Counted from the stretch's first letter, positions 1 through 7,908 are shown. The stretch: DNA of 11,419 nt from Ophiocordyceps camponoti-saundersi (nom. inval.) (GCA_003339415.1 PDHQ01000042.1:200842-212260), one strand, 5' to 3'. Made by a program: numbers and translations. Notes: a model not told the origin generated them from the letters alone.

Positions 1-2
1 GT

Positions 3-79
<77 letters not shown>
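3..79. repeat. Homopolymer G run at left contig edge
   Basis: This is an uninterrupted run of 77 G preceded only by GT. It abuts the coding start of the ITC1-like gene, where it would read as poly-C on the sense strand. A mirror-image C run of 79 closes the other end. The window probably ends here because reads could not be assembled across the tract, so its true length and the two bases beyond it are unreliable. Confidence 0.9.
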
Positions 80-81
<2 letters not shown>

Positions 82-252
82 GTCACCTCTGCGGCGTCAT
101 CGTCAATGTCAGGCAGTGGCAGAAACTTGACGGGTTTCCGCTTAAAGAGGACCTGAGGAGGAAGACGGTGTGTGAGCGCGGACCGGGAGGGGGGGAGAGG
201 AGGAGGAGGAGAAGAAGGCAAGTGAAAAAAAAAACTGTGGCGGTTTTACCAT
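80..252 (-). CDS. ITC1: ITC1-like ISWI complex subunit, 5' end only (partial)
   Basis: The reading is ATG at 252-250, an intron at 249-153, then codons from 152 leftwards giving M-VLFKRKPVKFLPLPDI followed by an acidic DDDAAEV. A start of the form MVL[YF]KRKP is the conserved beginning of Itc1, the fungal ACF1-like partner of the ISWI ATPase (Isw2 complex). That complex slides nucleosomes and represses transcription in the nucleus. The WAC domain normally follows within a few residues but lies beyond the window. Coding is credible down to about position 87. After GAG the sequence reads GTGACG and then poly-C, which may be a second intron donor or may be corrupted by the homopolymer. Family members usually have a W after this EV, and it is absent here. 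The family call rests on about 23 residues plus a good splice acceptor, so it is likely but not certain. The gene is in tandem with ALG8. Confidence 0.7.
153..249 (-). other. Intron 1 of the ITC1-like gene
   Basis: The intron is 97 nt, with donor GTAAAA immediately after the ATG, a pyrimidine-rich tail, a possible branch site CTCAC in GCTCACACACC, and acceptor TTCCTCCTCAG before GTC CTC TTT. Removing it joins the initiator Met to VLFKRKPV in frame. The unspliced frame instead runs into a serine-rich stretch and stops at TAA (144-142), which supports splicing. Confidence 0.7.
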
Positions 253-1225
253 GGCGACTGGGCGGCGCGGAGAGGCCGACTTTGACGAGGGCGAAAAGAG
301 CAGACCAGTTATTGATATGCCATTCACCAGAAGTGGTCGAATTTCAGTCGAGGCAGCATCTGTCGTTGGCAATTGGGGGAAGAGAGAGAAGAGATAGAAA
401 GTGGAGGTTGGTCGGTTGGCGCGCGTCGTTTGAGTGGCCCAGGGGTGTGGGGGGTGGAGGAGAGAGAGAGAGAGAGAGAGATGGCGCGCGCCCGGGGTGG
501 AGGATGAGGAGGAAGAGGAGGAGGAGGAGGAGGAGGGAGGAGAAGAAGTCCAGGCGCGGCGCTGATCGACTTACACGCCGCTGCGGCTGGAGGCGGGGAG
601 GGGGGGGGGATGAATATTTGCCGTAGACGTTTAAAAGTGCTGCAAGTGGGAAGCAAAGGGAAAAGCTGGATGACGGAGGAATCGGAGGAGGAGTCGAAGG
701 ATGAAGAAGATGAATAAAGCCGGGAGAGGGAGAGGAAGAGGAGAGAAAGAGATGTGGACCTAGACAAGATAAGATAGAAAGAAAGAAGCGAAGAGTGAAG
801 AAAATTATCAATAATGAAATGATTTATACATATGTAGGCAAAGGGGGGGGGAGGGAACTGTGGCGGAAGAAGATGAAGAAGAAGAAGAGGGTGAGAAAAG
901 ACAGAAGAGAAGAGAGAGAGGAGGAAGAGGAGGAGGAGGAGGAGAAAGAGAGGAGAGGAGAAGTGCACCGACGGCAAGGTTAAGGAGGTACCTCGTCCGC
1001 TGGGAGGAGCGCGGGCAGGAAGAGGTACCCAAGCCAGCAAACACAGGGCAGAAAGGAACATGGTCCGCGGCCGAAGAAGCGAAGGAGGGGAGGTACCTGC
1101 AAGCCGCAGGAAGCTAAAAAGAAAAGCGAGAGAGCGAGAGAGAAGTATTTTTATTGTGATTATTAAGAGATAAAAAATACCCTATATGTACAAGGTACGT
1201 TTCCATGCACGCTTTCCGCTGCGCT
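253..1225 (-). promoter_or_regulatory. Upstream region of the ITC1-like gene; purine-rich low-complexity DNA
   Basis: Nearly 1 kb in which the plus strand is dominated by G and A (GAG, GAA, GGA and AG repeats), so the sense strand for the leftward gene is CT-rich. Such pyrimidine tracts are common in fungal promoters and 5' leaders. Several long open frames cross the region on both strands, but their products are runs of R/E/K/G or of S/L/P dictated by base composition, with no domain and no splice logic. No TATA box or transcription start can be placed with confidence. The retrotransposon begins about 980 bp upstream of the ATG. Confidence 0.5.
461..534. repeat. AG dinucleotide and GAG trinucleotide microsatellites
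   Basis: (AG)10 lies at 461-480, followed after a GC-rich spacer by a GGA/GAG trinucleotide run at about 510-534. They are part of the purine-rich upstream region of the ITC1-like gene. Confidence 0.85.
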
Positions 1226-1230
1226 CTAAT
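1226..1230. repeat. Left target-site duplication CTAAT
   Basis: CTAAT directly precedes the left LTR and recurs directly after the right LTR at 7417-7421. A 5-bp duplication is the usual footprint of Ty1/copia integrases. It shows that this copy integrated as a unit and still has both original borders. Confidence 0.9.
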
Positions 1231-1528
1231 TGTCAGAGGGCTAAGACAAGAGTGGGTTAGGCGTGTGTTTTTGTCATCCCTTAAGGCGTGCAGTTATCAT
1301 AGCAACGGCTCCGCAACCTAGGAAACGGAATTCCTATTAGGAAAAAAGGCTATATCTAGGGCAATATATAAGATATAAGAATAAAGGCTTATTTATAAAG
1401 GTATTATAGTATAAGAGGCAGAAACGGATAGTCTTTATTATATATATAAAGATAATAATAATTCCCTCCGTTTTAAAAAGGTAAGTATATTAATTAATAT
1501 AATTTATACGCCTCCTCCTTATCTAATA
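1231..1528 (+). repeat. Left (5') LTR
   Basis: This 298-bp LTR aligns without gaps to the right LTR. About 47 positions differ by hand count, and all are C/T or G/A transitions. In the first 90 bp all 25 differences have C or G here and T or A in the right LTR. In the last 78 bp (from 1451) the pattern is reversed. The 3' end reads ATCTAATA where the right copy keeps GTCTGACA. Confidence 0.95.
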
Positions 1529-2220
1529 ATTATAAGCTTAGTTAGTGCTTTTTAATCTAATTTATTTAATTTTACCGTTTTTATAGCTTATATAACTTAT
1601 ATTTTATAAATTTACTTAATTAATTAAGCCCTTATAAAAATAAAGCTATTATTACTTTTTTTAGCGGACTTATAACCCTTAAATTTATTAATTTTTAATA
1701 ATAATTAATAATAATTTTAAATAATATAATAATTAATATAATAATAAATTTTATAATATTAGTTAAATTTACCTTTATTCTTAAAAACTTTAAAGATTAA
1801 ACTAATTAATATTAAGATATTATAAATATAATATAAAGCTATAATATTTAGTTTTTTATAAACTTAGAAATATAAGAGATTTTTATAAAGCCGGATTAAC
1901 TAGAAATCCTATCTATAAGCTTAGGAGGTTAAATAAGAAGTAAGACCCCTAACTTTAAAACTTTTTAATTACTTAGAGAAAAATATAAAATATTTACTTT
2001 TCCGAATTTCTAAGAAAACCTAAAAAAATATTATTAAATAAGGAAAATATTAAAAGGGATAAATCTTTTTATCTAAGTAGGCTTTTTATTAGCTTATTAG
2101 TCCCTAATTTAAAGGGACTTTTTATTAAGGGAGAAGCTAATAATATTATATACCTTTATATAGCTTAATAATATTATTAAATATAAACTCGCTAAGGATA
2201 AGTTATATAACTTATTCTTA
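1529..2220 (+). other. 5' internal leader of the element, no recognisable coding
   Basis: About 690 bp of saturated AT-rich sequence follow the left LTR. The primer binding site should lie at the very start, but the sequence there (ATTATAAGCTTAGTTAG) is too mutated to match to a tRNA 3' end. Any leader and the beginning of gag would fall here. I see no residual motif that fixes a start. Confidence 0.5.
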
Positions 2221-2976
2221 TAAAATCTTTTAAAAGGGGATATTAATAACTAAGTTACCTAATTAATTTAAGTATAATATATTTACTTATAATTAAATAG
2301 CGTAAAGTTTACCGATAAGGTATATATTAAGTATTTTATTTACGTAGTAAAAAATTAGTATCTTTTATTTATATAAATAATATAATATAACTTTAATCTA
2401 ATTTATTATAAAAACCGCGGAAAAGCTCCTTAATTTATTAATATCTTTTAAGAGTTTAGGAGGGCTAATTATAAGGTACTTAAGTATAATAAAATTAAGA
2501 AGAAAATAGCTTTTATTATTTACGATAATCTTAAATAATAGATAAAAATAAATACCTTATAGAATAGGGATTAAAATAGCTACCTAGTAATATAAGCCCC
2601 TCCTTTTTCTTCTTCCTCTATATAAGTAAATTAGGAGGATTTTAGAAAGCGTAACGCTTAAACTTATACTTAGTATAGTTAAAAATATCTTTAAGAGTTC
2701 GAGAAGAAAGAAAATTACTAGAGAAGGTACTTTTACGTTCTCCTAAACTTAATCCCTTTTTTTTTATAAGATTAGGTTAATCTTAATAAAAACCTTCTTC
2801 GATAAGTTATAGATAAGGTAGCTTATTATCGATTAACTTAATAGAAAGTTAATTAATAGAAGAAAGAAAATATAGGAATTACCGGCTAATAGAGGGATAA
2901 GGAAACCTTAGGCGTTTTTATAGCTTTAGGGAATCCCGCTTCGAAAGGTACGGAGATAAAAAATAGCGTCCTCCTT
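2221..2976 (+). pseudogene. Probable gag portion of the copia polyprotein, RIP-degraded
   Basis: This stretch is in the same frame as the pol motifs downstream (first base of codons at positions congruent to 1 modulo 3) and reads as a continuous, stop-riddled, lysine- and asparagine-rich sequence with no frame change. It includes a short serine run near 2610-2625. I cannot recognise a capsid or zinc-knuckle motif, so the gag assignment rests on its place upstream of protease and integrase in a copia element. The true start codon is not identifiable. Confidence 0.4.
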
Positions 2977-3387
2977 AATAAGGGGTACTTAATATATATC
3001 TTTAACTCCCTTAACTAATTCGATACTTTTAACTTAAACGCCCGGGCTAATTTTACTATTATTATAACTAAAGTTATTACCTTAGGGGTAAGTATAGTTA
3101 TACTTATAATAGAAATAGGTTATCGTATAATTTTTACTAATATTAAGTTTAACCTTAATTTTAATACTAATCTTATCTTTTTAATAATTTTTATAGAAAA
3201 AAGTTACGCTTAAAATAACCTTATAAGCTAACTTTATAACTTAAGGAATAATATAATTTTTTATTATATAGTTACGAGGATTAGGTAGCTTTAGTTATAA
3301 GTTATTAAACTAACCCTAATAGCTCTAGTTAACTTATAAGTTCCTTAACTTATTATTAAGATAAATAAGGACTTATAATATATATAG

Positions 3388-4140
3388 ATAAGCTACCTAG
3401 GCGCCGAGGTATAAGCTTCGCTAGGTAAATTACTAAGGGTTAGTATTAATAAGGCTATTTTAATAATTAACTATAAGATTTATATAATTACTAAGCTTAG
3501 AAAAGAGAGATTATAGGTACCTTATTAGGCCTTATCGCCTTAACGCCCTTAAGCTATTATCTTTTTCGATTTATTTTATATAAAACTAAGCTATAATAGA
3601 TTAGCTTATTTAGCCTTATTTACTTATAAGCTTATAAGAGAATAAAGGGGGTATAATATTCCTTATAAAACTAACCTACTTACTATATAAGTTAAATTCG
3701 TAGCCTATATCGTAAGATCCTTTAATTTAAAAGTCTTAATTATCTTTACGAACTATAAGAAAGCCCTATTTACTAAGGCCTTCTATAAAGATATATTTTT
3801 TAAAAGTATTAATATTTAATTTACCTTACTAGTATATATATACTAAAATAAACACGCTAAATAATTAAGGGGTATTATAACCTATATAGCTATATACCTC
3901 CTTATATAGTTAGGATTCCCTTATAACTTATAGCTAATAGCTATATATATAGCTATTTACCTTCTTAATAAAATACCTTATAAGGTAAATAGGGGGGTAG
4001 CCGTATAGCTAATTAAATAAAAGCTTTATTAGCTTAAGACTTATAACCCTTAGTAAGAGGGTTATCTATAAAATCGTCTTATTTAAAACTTACGGTATAT
4101 TAAAGCCTATAATTATAAGGCGTTTCCTATAATAAGGAAA
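3388..4140 (+). other. Residual integrase domain of copia pol
   Basis: The N-terminal zinc-binding region is marked by ISYLGAEV (from 3388; the His is now Tyr) and NYKIY at 3469-3483, where D-C-x-x-C is expected. The catalytic core shows FFDLF with the first Asp intact at 3568-3570. TNYK carries Asn at 3751-3753 where the second Asp belongs, and NKHAK carries Lys at 3859-3861 where the Glu belongs. Second to third catalytic positions are separated by exactly 35 codons, the classic D,D-35-E spacing. LRYIKAYNYKAFP at about 4090-4128 matches the conserved copia segment after the core. All of these are in one frame. Confidence 0.85.
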
Positions 4141-4734
4141 GTACTAAGAGGCCTTTAAAATAAATTCGATCTAAAAGCTTATATTAGCTATTTAGCTAAT
4201 ATTACCTCCTCCTCGTAATACCTAATCTAAGTGCCCTCCTTAAAAAGGCACTCCCTAATTAGTATTTCGTTTATAACCTTTAATAAGAAGGTATTTTATA
4301 GCTAAGATTATAAGGATACCTCTTAGCCGGAAAAAGCCCTTTATTAGGTTTCTTTAGTTAAAGATTTAAAAAAGGAAGTTAACGATAATAATCTCTTCGA
4401 GCCTTTATAATAAAAAGTACCCGGTATATATAACTAAGCCGGTAACGATATTTAGTCTTAAGAAACGTTTAAAAACGCGTTTTCCGGCCCTTTTAATTAA
4501 TCTAGCGTTAAAGAGCGGGATAACGGTTATCCTAGCGCCGGACCTATAAATCCCTTAGTAAAAGAGGCGGAAATATCCTCTTATACGCCTTTTACCCTTA
4601 ACTTTCTTAATTAGATAGGGAATTTAGCCTTTATCCTCTCTTAAACCCTTATAAATAAGCTTTATCGGGACTATCTACTAAAGCCCCCTCTTACGTATAA
4701 AGAAGCTTACGGTAAGCTTAATAAAGTATAATAG

Positions 4735-5430
4735 CTAGAAACTATAAAGGTCGAATTAATAAGGATAGAGGACTATAAAGTTATTAAAAAGATCTTAATA
4801 GCCGCTATACTCTAAAGATAGCGGTTAATTAATCTTAAATAAATCTTTATTTATAAGTTTAACCCTTAAAGCTTTTTTTAGAAGTATAAAGCTTACGTTA
4901 TTATATACGGAAATAAGTAACCGCCGAATAAATTATCCGTATATACTTATACGCTAGTAGCACGAATATTCCGGTTATTAATAGCCTTAATAGCTTATTT
5001 TAACTTTAAAGCTTAGTAATACGATTTCGTTAACGCTTTTTATAATAGCGATCTTAATAAGGAAGTATATTATAAGCTTCCCCCTAGCTTTAATAAGCTA
5101 AGCTAGGCTTAGAGGTTAAAAAAGGCTTTTTATAGCTTTTAATAATCCCCTTTTTTTTAGTATAAATTACTTATAGCTTAGTTAAAAGAATAAGGCTATA
5201 AGGCCGTTTCGGAAAACCCTTATATTATAATAAATAGAAAGATTATTATTTTCTTCTATATCGATAACCTTATAGCTTTATTTAGGAAAAATTAAATAGA
5301 TAAGTATACGAAATTTCGAGAGGCTATCGAAAAGGCCTTTTAAATTAAGGATCTTAGGGACCTTTACTAGTTCTTAAATATTAAAGTTATTAGAGATAGG
5401 GCTAATTAGCGTCTATTCCTAAGTTAGAAA
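4735..5430 (+). other. Residual reverse transcriptase domain of copia pol
   Basis: The first catalytic block reads YDFVNAFYNSDL from 5020, with its Asp intact at 5023-5025. The active-site block reads FFYIDNL at 5251-5271. The first Asp (5263-5265) is kept and the second is now Asn (AAC at 5266-5268), so the canonical YVDD box is broken by one G-to-A change. Copia-type landmarks between and after these include KLPPSF, AFYGF and FLNIKVIRDR (the last near 5371-5400). All are in the same frame as the integrase. Confidence 0.85.
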
Positions 5431-5550
5431 TCTTATATTTAAAAAGTTATAATAAAATCTAAAAAGCTCCTAGGAAAGAAAACTCAGCCTTAGCTAATAA
5501 TACTTAAGAAGATCCCTCTTTTCGAAAAGAAAGTAATAGCTAAAAAGATT

Positions 5551-6168
5551 AAGCGATATTAAGCTATTATCGGTAACTTAATATATATTATAATTATTAC
5601 TCGAGCGGACGTTATATTTACTATTAGCTACTTAGTATAAGGTTTTATAAATCCCGGCCCTTAATATTTATAATTTATAATTTATATTATAGAATTTTTC
5701 GTAATATTTAGAACCTCTTAATTAGCTACGATAGTAATAATTTAGCTATTATAGCTATATCTAATATTTTATTCGGGGATAATTATAACCGAAAAAATAC
5801 TAAAGGCTTTATTATTTAAGTTTTCGGGGGTATAGTTATTTTTAAATTAGGTAAATAAGATACTATTATAACTTTATCTATAAAAGTAGAATTCCTAGCT
5901 TTCTCTTACGTTATTAAGAAAGTTAGAGCCTTTAAGAGGCTTTATAAGGAAATATAATTTAAGCTTATATAAGATATTATAATTTACTATAATAATTTTT
6001 AAATAATTAGGCTAATTATAAAGAAGAATTTAAAGCTAAAAATAAAGCTTCTTTACGTTAATATATACTCTTACTAATTATATTAAGAGGTTTAGTTAGG
6101 CTATACGAAGATTAGCTAAATAGAAACTTCCGGTATAATAGCGGATAGACTAATTAAGCCGCTTTAAA
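5551..6168 (+). other. RT-RNase H connection and RNase H domain of copia pol
   Basis: AIIGNLIY followed by TRADVIFTISYL (5551 to about 5640) is the copia signature usually written IGSLMY...TRPDI. From 5727 the matching frame has changed: GDNYNRKNTKGF near 5775-5810, then KLKIKLLYVNIYSY and finally ADRLIKPL at 6141-6164, the decayed copia C-terminus ADGLTKPL. The frame change between about 5650 and 5727 is a small indel, or an error in the T run near 5694-5698. Confidence 0.8.
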
Positions 6169-6766
6169 GGGAGAAATTCCGTACTTTTTAGAAGGAAATT
6201 AAGCTTACGAAGCTATATACGAATCTAAGGGATTAAAGGGAAGAAAATACCTCTTAATTAACTTATTAATTAAAGCTTAAGAGGAAAAAAATACCTTCTA
6301 AAAGGCCGTTTAAAATAAATAATTATACTTATCTCTCTTAATTATATATACTAAATCTAAACTTATATATCCGCGATTAACCTTATAATCTATAACTTAA
6401 GCGTTACCTTAAATTACTATTATTTCCTTCTTACTAGACCGATTTTTACTAAAATTAAATAGTAACCTTATTTCGTTACTCCCTAATCGCTATCGTAATT
6501 ATTTTCTTATTAGTTAAATAATACCCTTATCTTAAGATAATCTCTTTTATCGTCTATTTTAATTAGGGAGATTACCTTAAAATACTATAAACTTATATTC
6601 GCGATATCTTCGTTTTCTTTACGAACTTTTCCTTTCTAATATTTTTAACTTATCTATTACTTTTTTTATCGTTAAGGTAATATAGTAAACTTATTAAAAT
6701 ATATAAAAAAATAAAAAGTTAGTAGTACCCGAAAATACTACTAACGAGATTAACTAAGGAAAACCC

Positions 6767-6850
6767 CTAGCTAAGTAATTTAGCTAGTTTACTATAATAA
6801 GGGGGCCCTTAATCCCCTTATTATAGCTATTAGCTAAGTTACCTAACTAA
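6767..6850. repeat. Imperfect inverted repeat (hairpin) in the element's 3' region
   Basis: The left arm at 6767-6804 and right arm at 6814-6850 are near-complementary across a 9-nt loop. The inner 11-13 bp (ATAATAAGGGG against CCCCTTATTAT) are perfect. The outer parts differ mainly by transitions expected from RIP plus one gap. Weaker matching seems to continue a few bases outward on both sides. It could be a folded RNA element or the core of a small nested palindromic repeat. Confidence 0.75.
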
Positions 6851-6890
6851 GGGCCTCCCCTATATAATAGTTCCCGAAAATATATACTAA

Positions 6891-6961
6891 AGAAGTACCG
6901 GGAATTAAACCCGGCCTTATTAAAAGCTCGGCTATAAAAATAACCGCTTAACTATTATCTA
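6891..6961 (-). pseudogene. tRNA-like sequence (decayed tRNA or tRNA-derived repeat)
   Basis: On the minus strand, a perfect 5-bp T stem (CCGGG/CCCGG, 6914-6910 with 6902-6898) encloses a 7-nt loop TTTAATT. That is the canonical TTCAATT with one CpA-to-TpA change. A box A-like TAGTTAAGCGG lies at 6954-6944, about 43 nt upstream of the B box, the normal spacing. Between them CTTTTAA resembles an anticodon loop with TTT. The sequence TACTTCT follows the T arm. The D and anticodon stems pair poorly, and the 5' acceptor half is not clear (a partial match with one extra base lies at 6970-6963). It is therefore a relic or a tRNA-derived sequence, not a working gene. Confidence 0.45.
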
Positions 6962-7110
6962 ATATTTTCTAAGCTAAATAAACTAACTTATATACCTTAC
7001 CGCTAATTAACCCTTAACTTTTTCCTTAATTATTATAAGAAATTTTAATTATACCCTTTAAAAAGTAAGCACTATTTACCTAATATAGAAGGCGGTATAC
7101 GTAATACCTA

Positions 7111-7118
7111 CGGGGGTA
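7111..7118 (+). other. Candidate polypurine tract before the right LTR
   Basis: CGGGGGTA directly abuts the right LTR. A short G-rich purine run in this position normally primes plus-strand DNA synthesis of LTR elements. It keeps five G in otherwise AT-saturated surroundings. GpG is not a favoured RIP context. Confidence 0.6.
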
Positions 7119-7416
7119 TATTAGAAAGCTAAGATAAGAGTAAATTAAGCGTATATTTTTATTATCTTTTAAGGCGTATAGTTATTATAATAATAGCTCT
7201 ATAACCTAGGAAACGGAATTCTTATTAGGAAAAAGGGCTATATCTAAGGTAATATATAGGATATAGGAATAAAGGCTTATTTATAAGGGTATTATAGTAT
7301 AAGAGGTAGAAACGGATAGTCTTTATTATATATATAAAGATAACGATAATTCCCTCCGTTTTGGGAGGGTAAGCATATTAATTAATGCAATTTGCACGCC
7401 TCCTCCTTGTCTGACA
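7119..7416 (+). repeat. Right (3') LTR
   Basis: This LTR is 298 bp, the same length as the left one with no gaps. Its first 90 bp are mutated wherever they differ from the left copy. Its last 78 bp (7339-7416) retain all the C and G lost in the left copy, ending TGTCTGACA. The composition therefore shifts within the LTR towards that of the flanking DNA. Confidence 0.95.
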
Positions 7417-7421
7417 CTAAT
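7417..7421. repeat. Right target-site duplication CTAAT
   Basis: This is an exact copy of 1226-1230, immediately after the right LTR end TCTGACA. Confidence 0.9.
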
Positions 7422-7441
7422 GAATCCGTTTCGTACCAGGC

Positions 7442-7489
7442 GGGGGGGGGGGGGGAAGAGGGGGGAGAGGGGGGGGGGGGGGAGGGGGG
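7442..7489 (+). repeat. G-rich tract (possible G-quadruplex)
   Basis: A run of 14 G is followed by further G runs separated by A or GA (AAGAG, AGAG, A). It begins 21 bp after the target duplication. Many runs of at least four G close together could fold as a G-quadruplex. It shows that this genome contains long G tracts besides those at the window edges. Confidence 0.8.
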
Positions 7490-7908
7490 AACGACACACT
7501 GTCACGGCCCTCGCTCGCATGTGGTAGTGCATGTATGTATGTATCTGCTACCTGATGTACAGATAGCTTCGCTAGGCTGACGCCAGGACGGTACTTGAAT
7601 CTGACCTACGGACGTAGAAGCCGGTTATTTCCTCCCCCCTTGCTAAAGGGCCCTCACTCACTCACTTGCTCACCAACTCGCTTACTTACCAGCTATAAAC
7701 ACTGCCTTATTTCCTCCATCGCCTTTCTCTAATGTTTCATTCTTTCCATCTCTTTATTCCCACTTCACCTTCTTACTTACATATACATATAGACAGTTTA
7801 ACGGGCCAGAAGAGCCGGTAGACAAGGCGAGCAAGGTACCTAGGTAAGGGGTGGGTGAGGAGACGCAGCGGATGTTAGCGTTTCGCCTCGCATGCCGACA
7901 GACCTTAA

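Larger units (their letters stand above)
2977..6168 (+). pseudogene. Copia pol pseudogene (protease?-integrase-RT-RNase H)
   Basis: Residual motifs run in copia order in one frame from about 2977 to about 5650, then in another frame to the end. A weak protease candidate is AAT AAG GGG at 2977-2985, where D-x-G would be expected. Integrase, reverse transcriptase and RNase H are itemised separately. The product would have processed itself, copied the element RNA into DNA and integrated it. Internal stops are mostly TAA or TAG where CAA, CAG or TGG are expected. Active-site Asp and Glu codons have become Asn and Lys through G-to-A changes. A one-base frame change lies between about 5650 and 5727, which RIP does not cause. 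The frame ends with LIKPL followed by TAA at 6166-6168. Confidence 0.85.
6169..7118 (+). other. 3' internal region of the element, unusually long and non-coding
   Basis: About 950 bp separate the end of RNase H from the right LTR. The stretch is as RIP-mutated as pol, so it belonged to the repeated element rather than to a recent insertion. I find no protein motif in any frame that I can defend. It contains an imperfect inverted repeat (6767-6850), a small perfect one (AGTAGTA 6721-6727 against TACTACT 6736-6742), and a tRNA-like sequence on the minus strand. It may be a long 3' untranslated region or a region with captured host or SINE-like sequence. Confidence 0.6.
1231..7416 (+). mobile_element. 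Ty1/copia LTR retrotransposon, full length, inactivated by RIP
   Basis: The element is 6186 bp with two 298-bp LTRs beginning TGTCAGA and ending TCTGACA (a 7-bp inverted terminus; mutated at the inner ends), and a CTAAT duplication outside. The internal part has integrase before reverse transcriptase and RNase H, which is the copia order. Gypsy elements have integrase last. The whole interior is extremely AT-rich, rich in TA, and almost devoid of CA and TG. CG dinucleotides survive, as expected when RIP prefers CpA. Stop codons (TAA, TAG) stand where Gln or Trp codons would be. The element lies between two leftward genes, in the opposite orientation, and cannot encode functional protein. Flanking DNA at both edges returns abruptly to normal composition. 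Confidence 0.95.

Noticed and set aside
3..79. Two-colour Illumina poly-G artefact
   Set aside because: Dark-cycle poly-G appears at read 3' ends. Reads running out of the left edge would then give C on the plus strand, but G is seen; the right edge is reversed in the same way.
142..1117. Several long open frames on both strands in the purine-rich region (e.g. 168-626 plus, 324-1061 minus, 344-811 minus)
   Set aside because: Their products are base-composition artefacts (R/E/K/G-rich or S/L/P-rich) with no motif and no consistent frame. The only credible coding here is the short spliced ITC1-like start.
6891..6961. Functional tRNA gene
   Set aside because: Only the T arm is perfect; acceptor, D and anticodon stems do not pair well, and the conserved C of the T loop is mutated.
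1330..7340. AT-rich block as mitochondrial DNA or a centromere
   Set aside because: LTRs, target duplication and copia pol motifs explain it, and the CpA-specific loss is a RIP pattern of nuclear repeats.
1231..7416. Gypsy-type LTR element
   Set aside because: Integrase lies upstream of reverse transcriptase, and the IGSLMY/TRPDI and ADGLTKPL-type landmarks are copia features.
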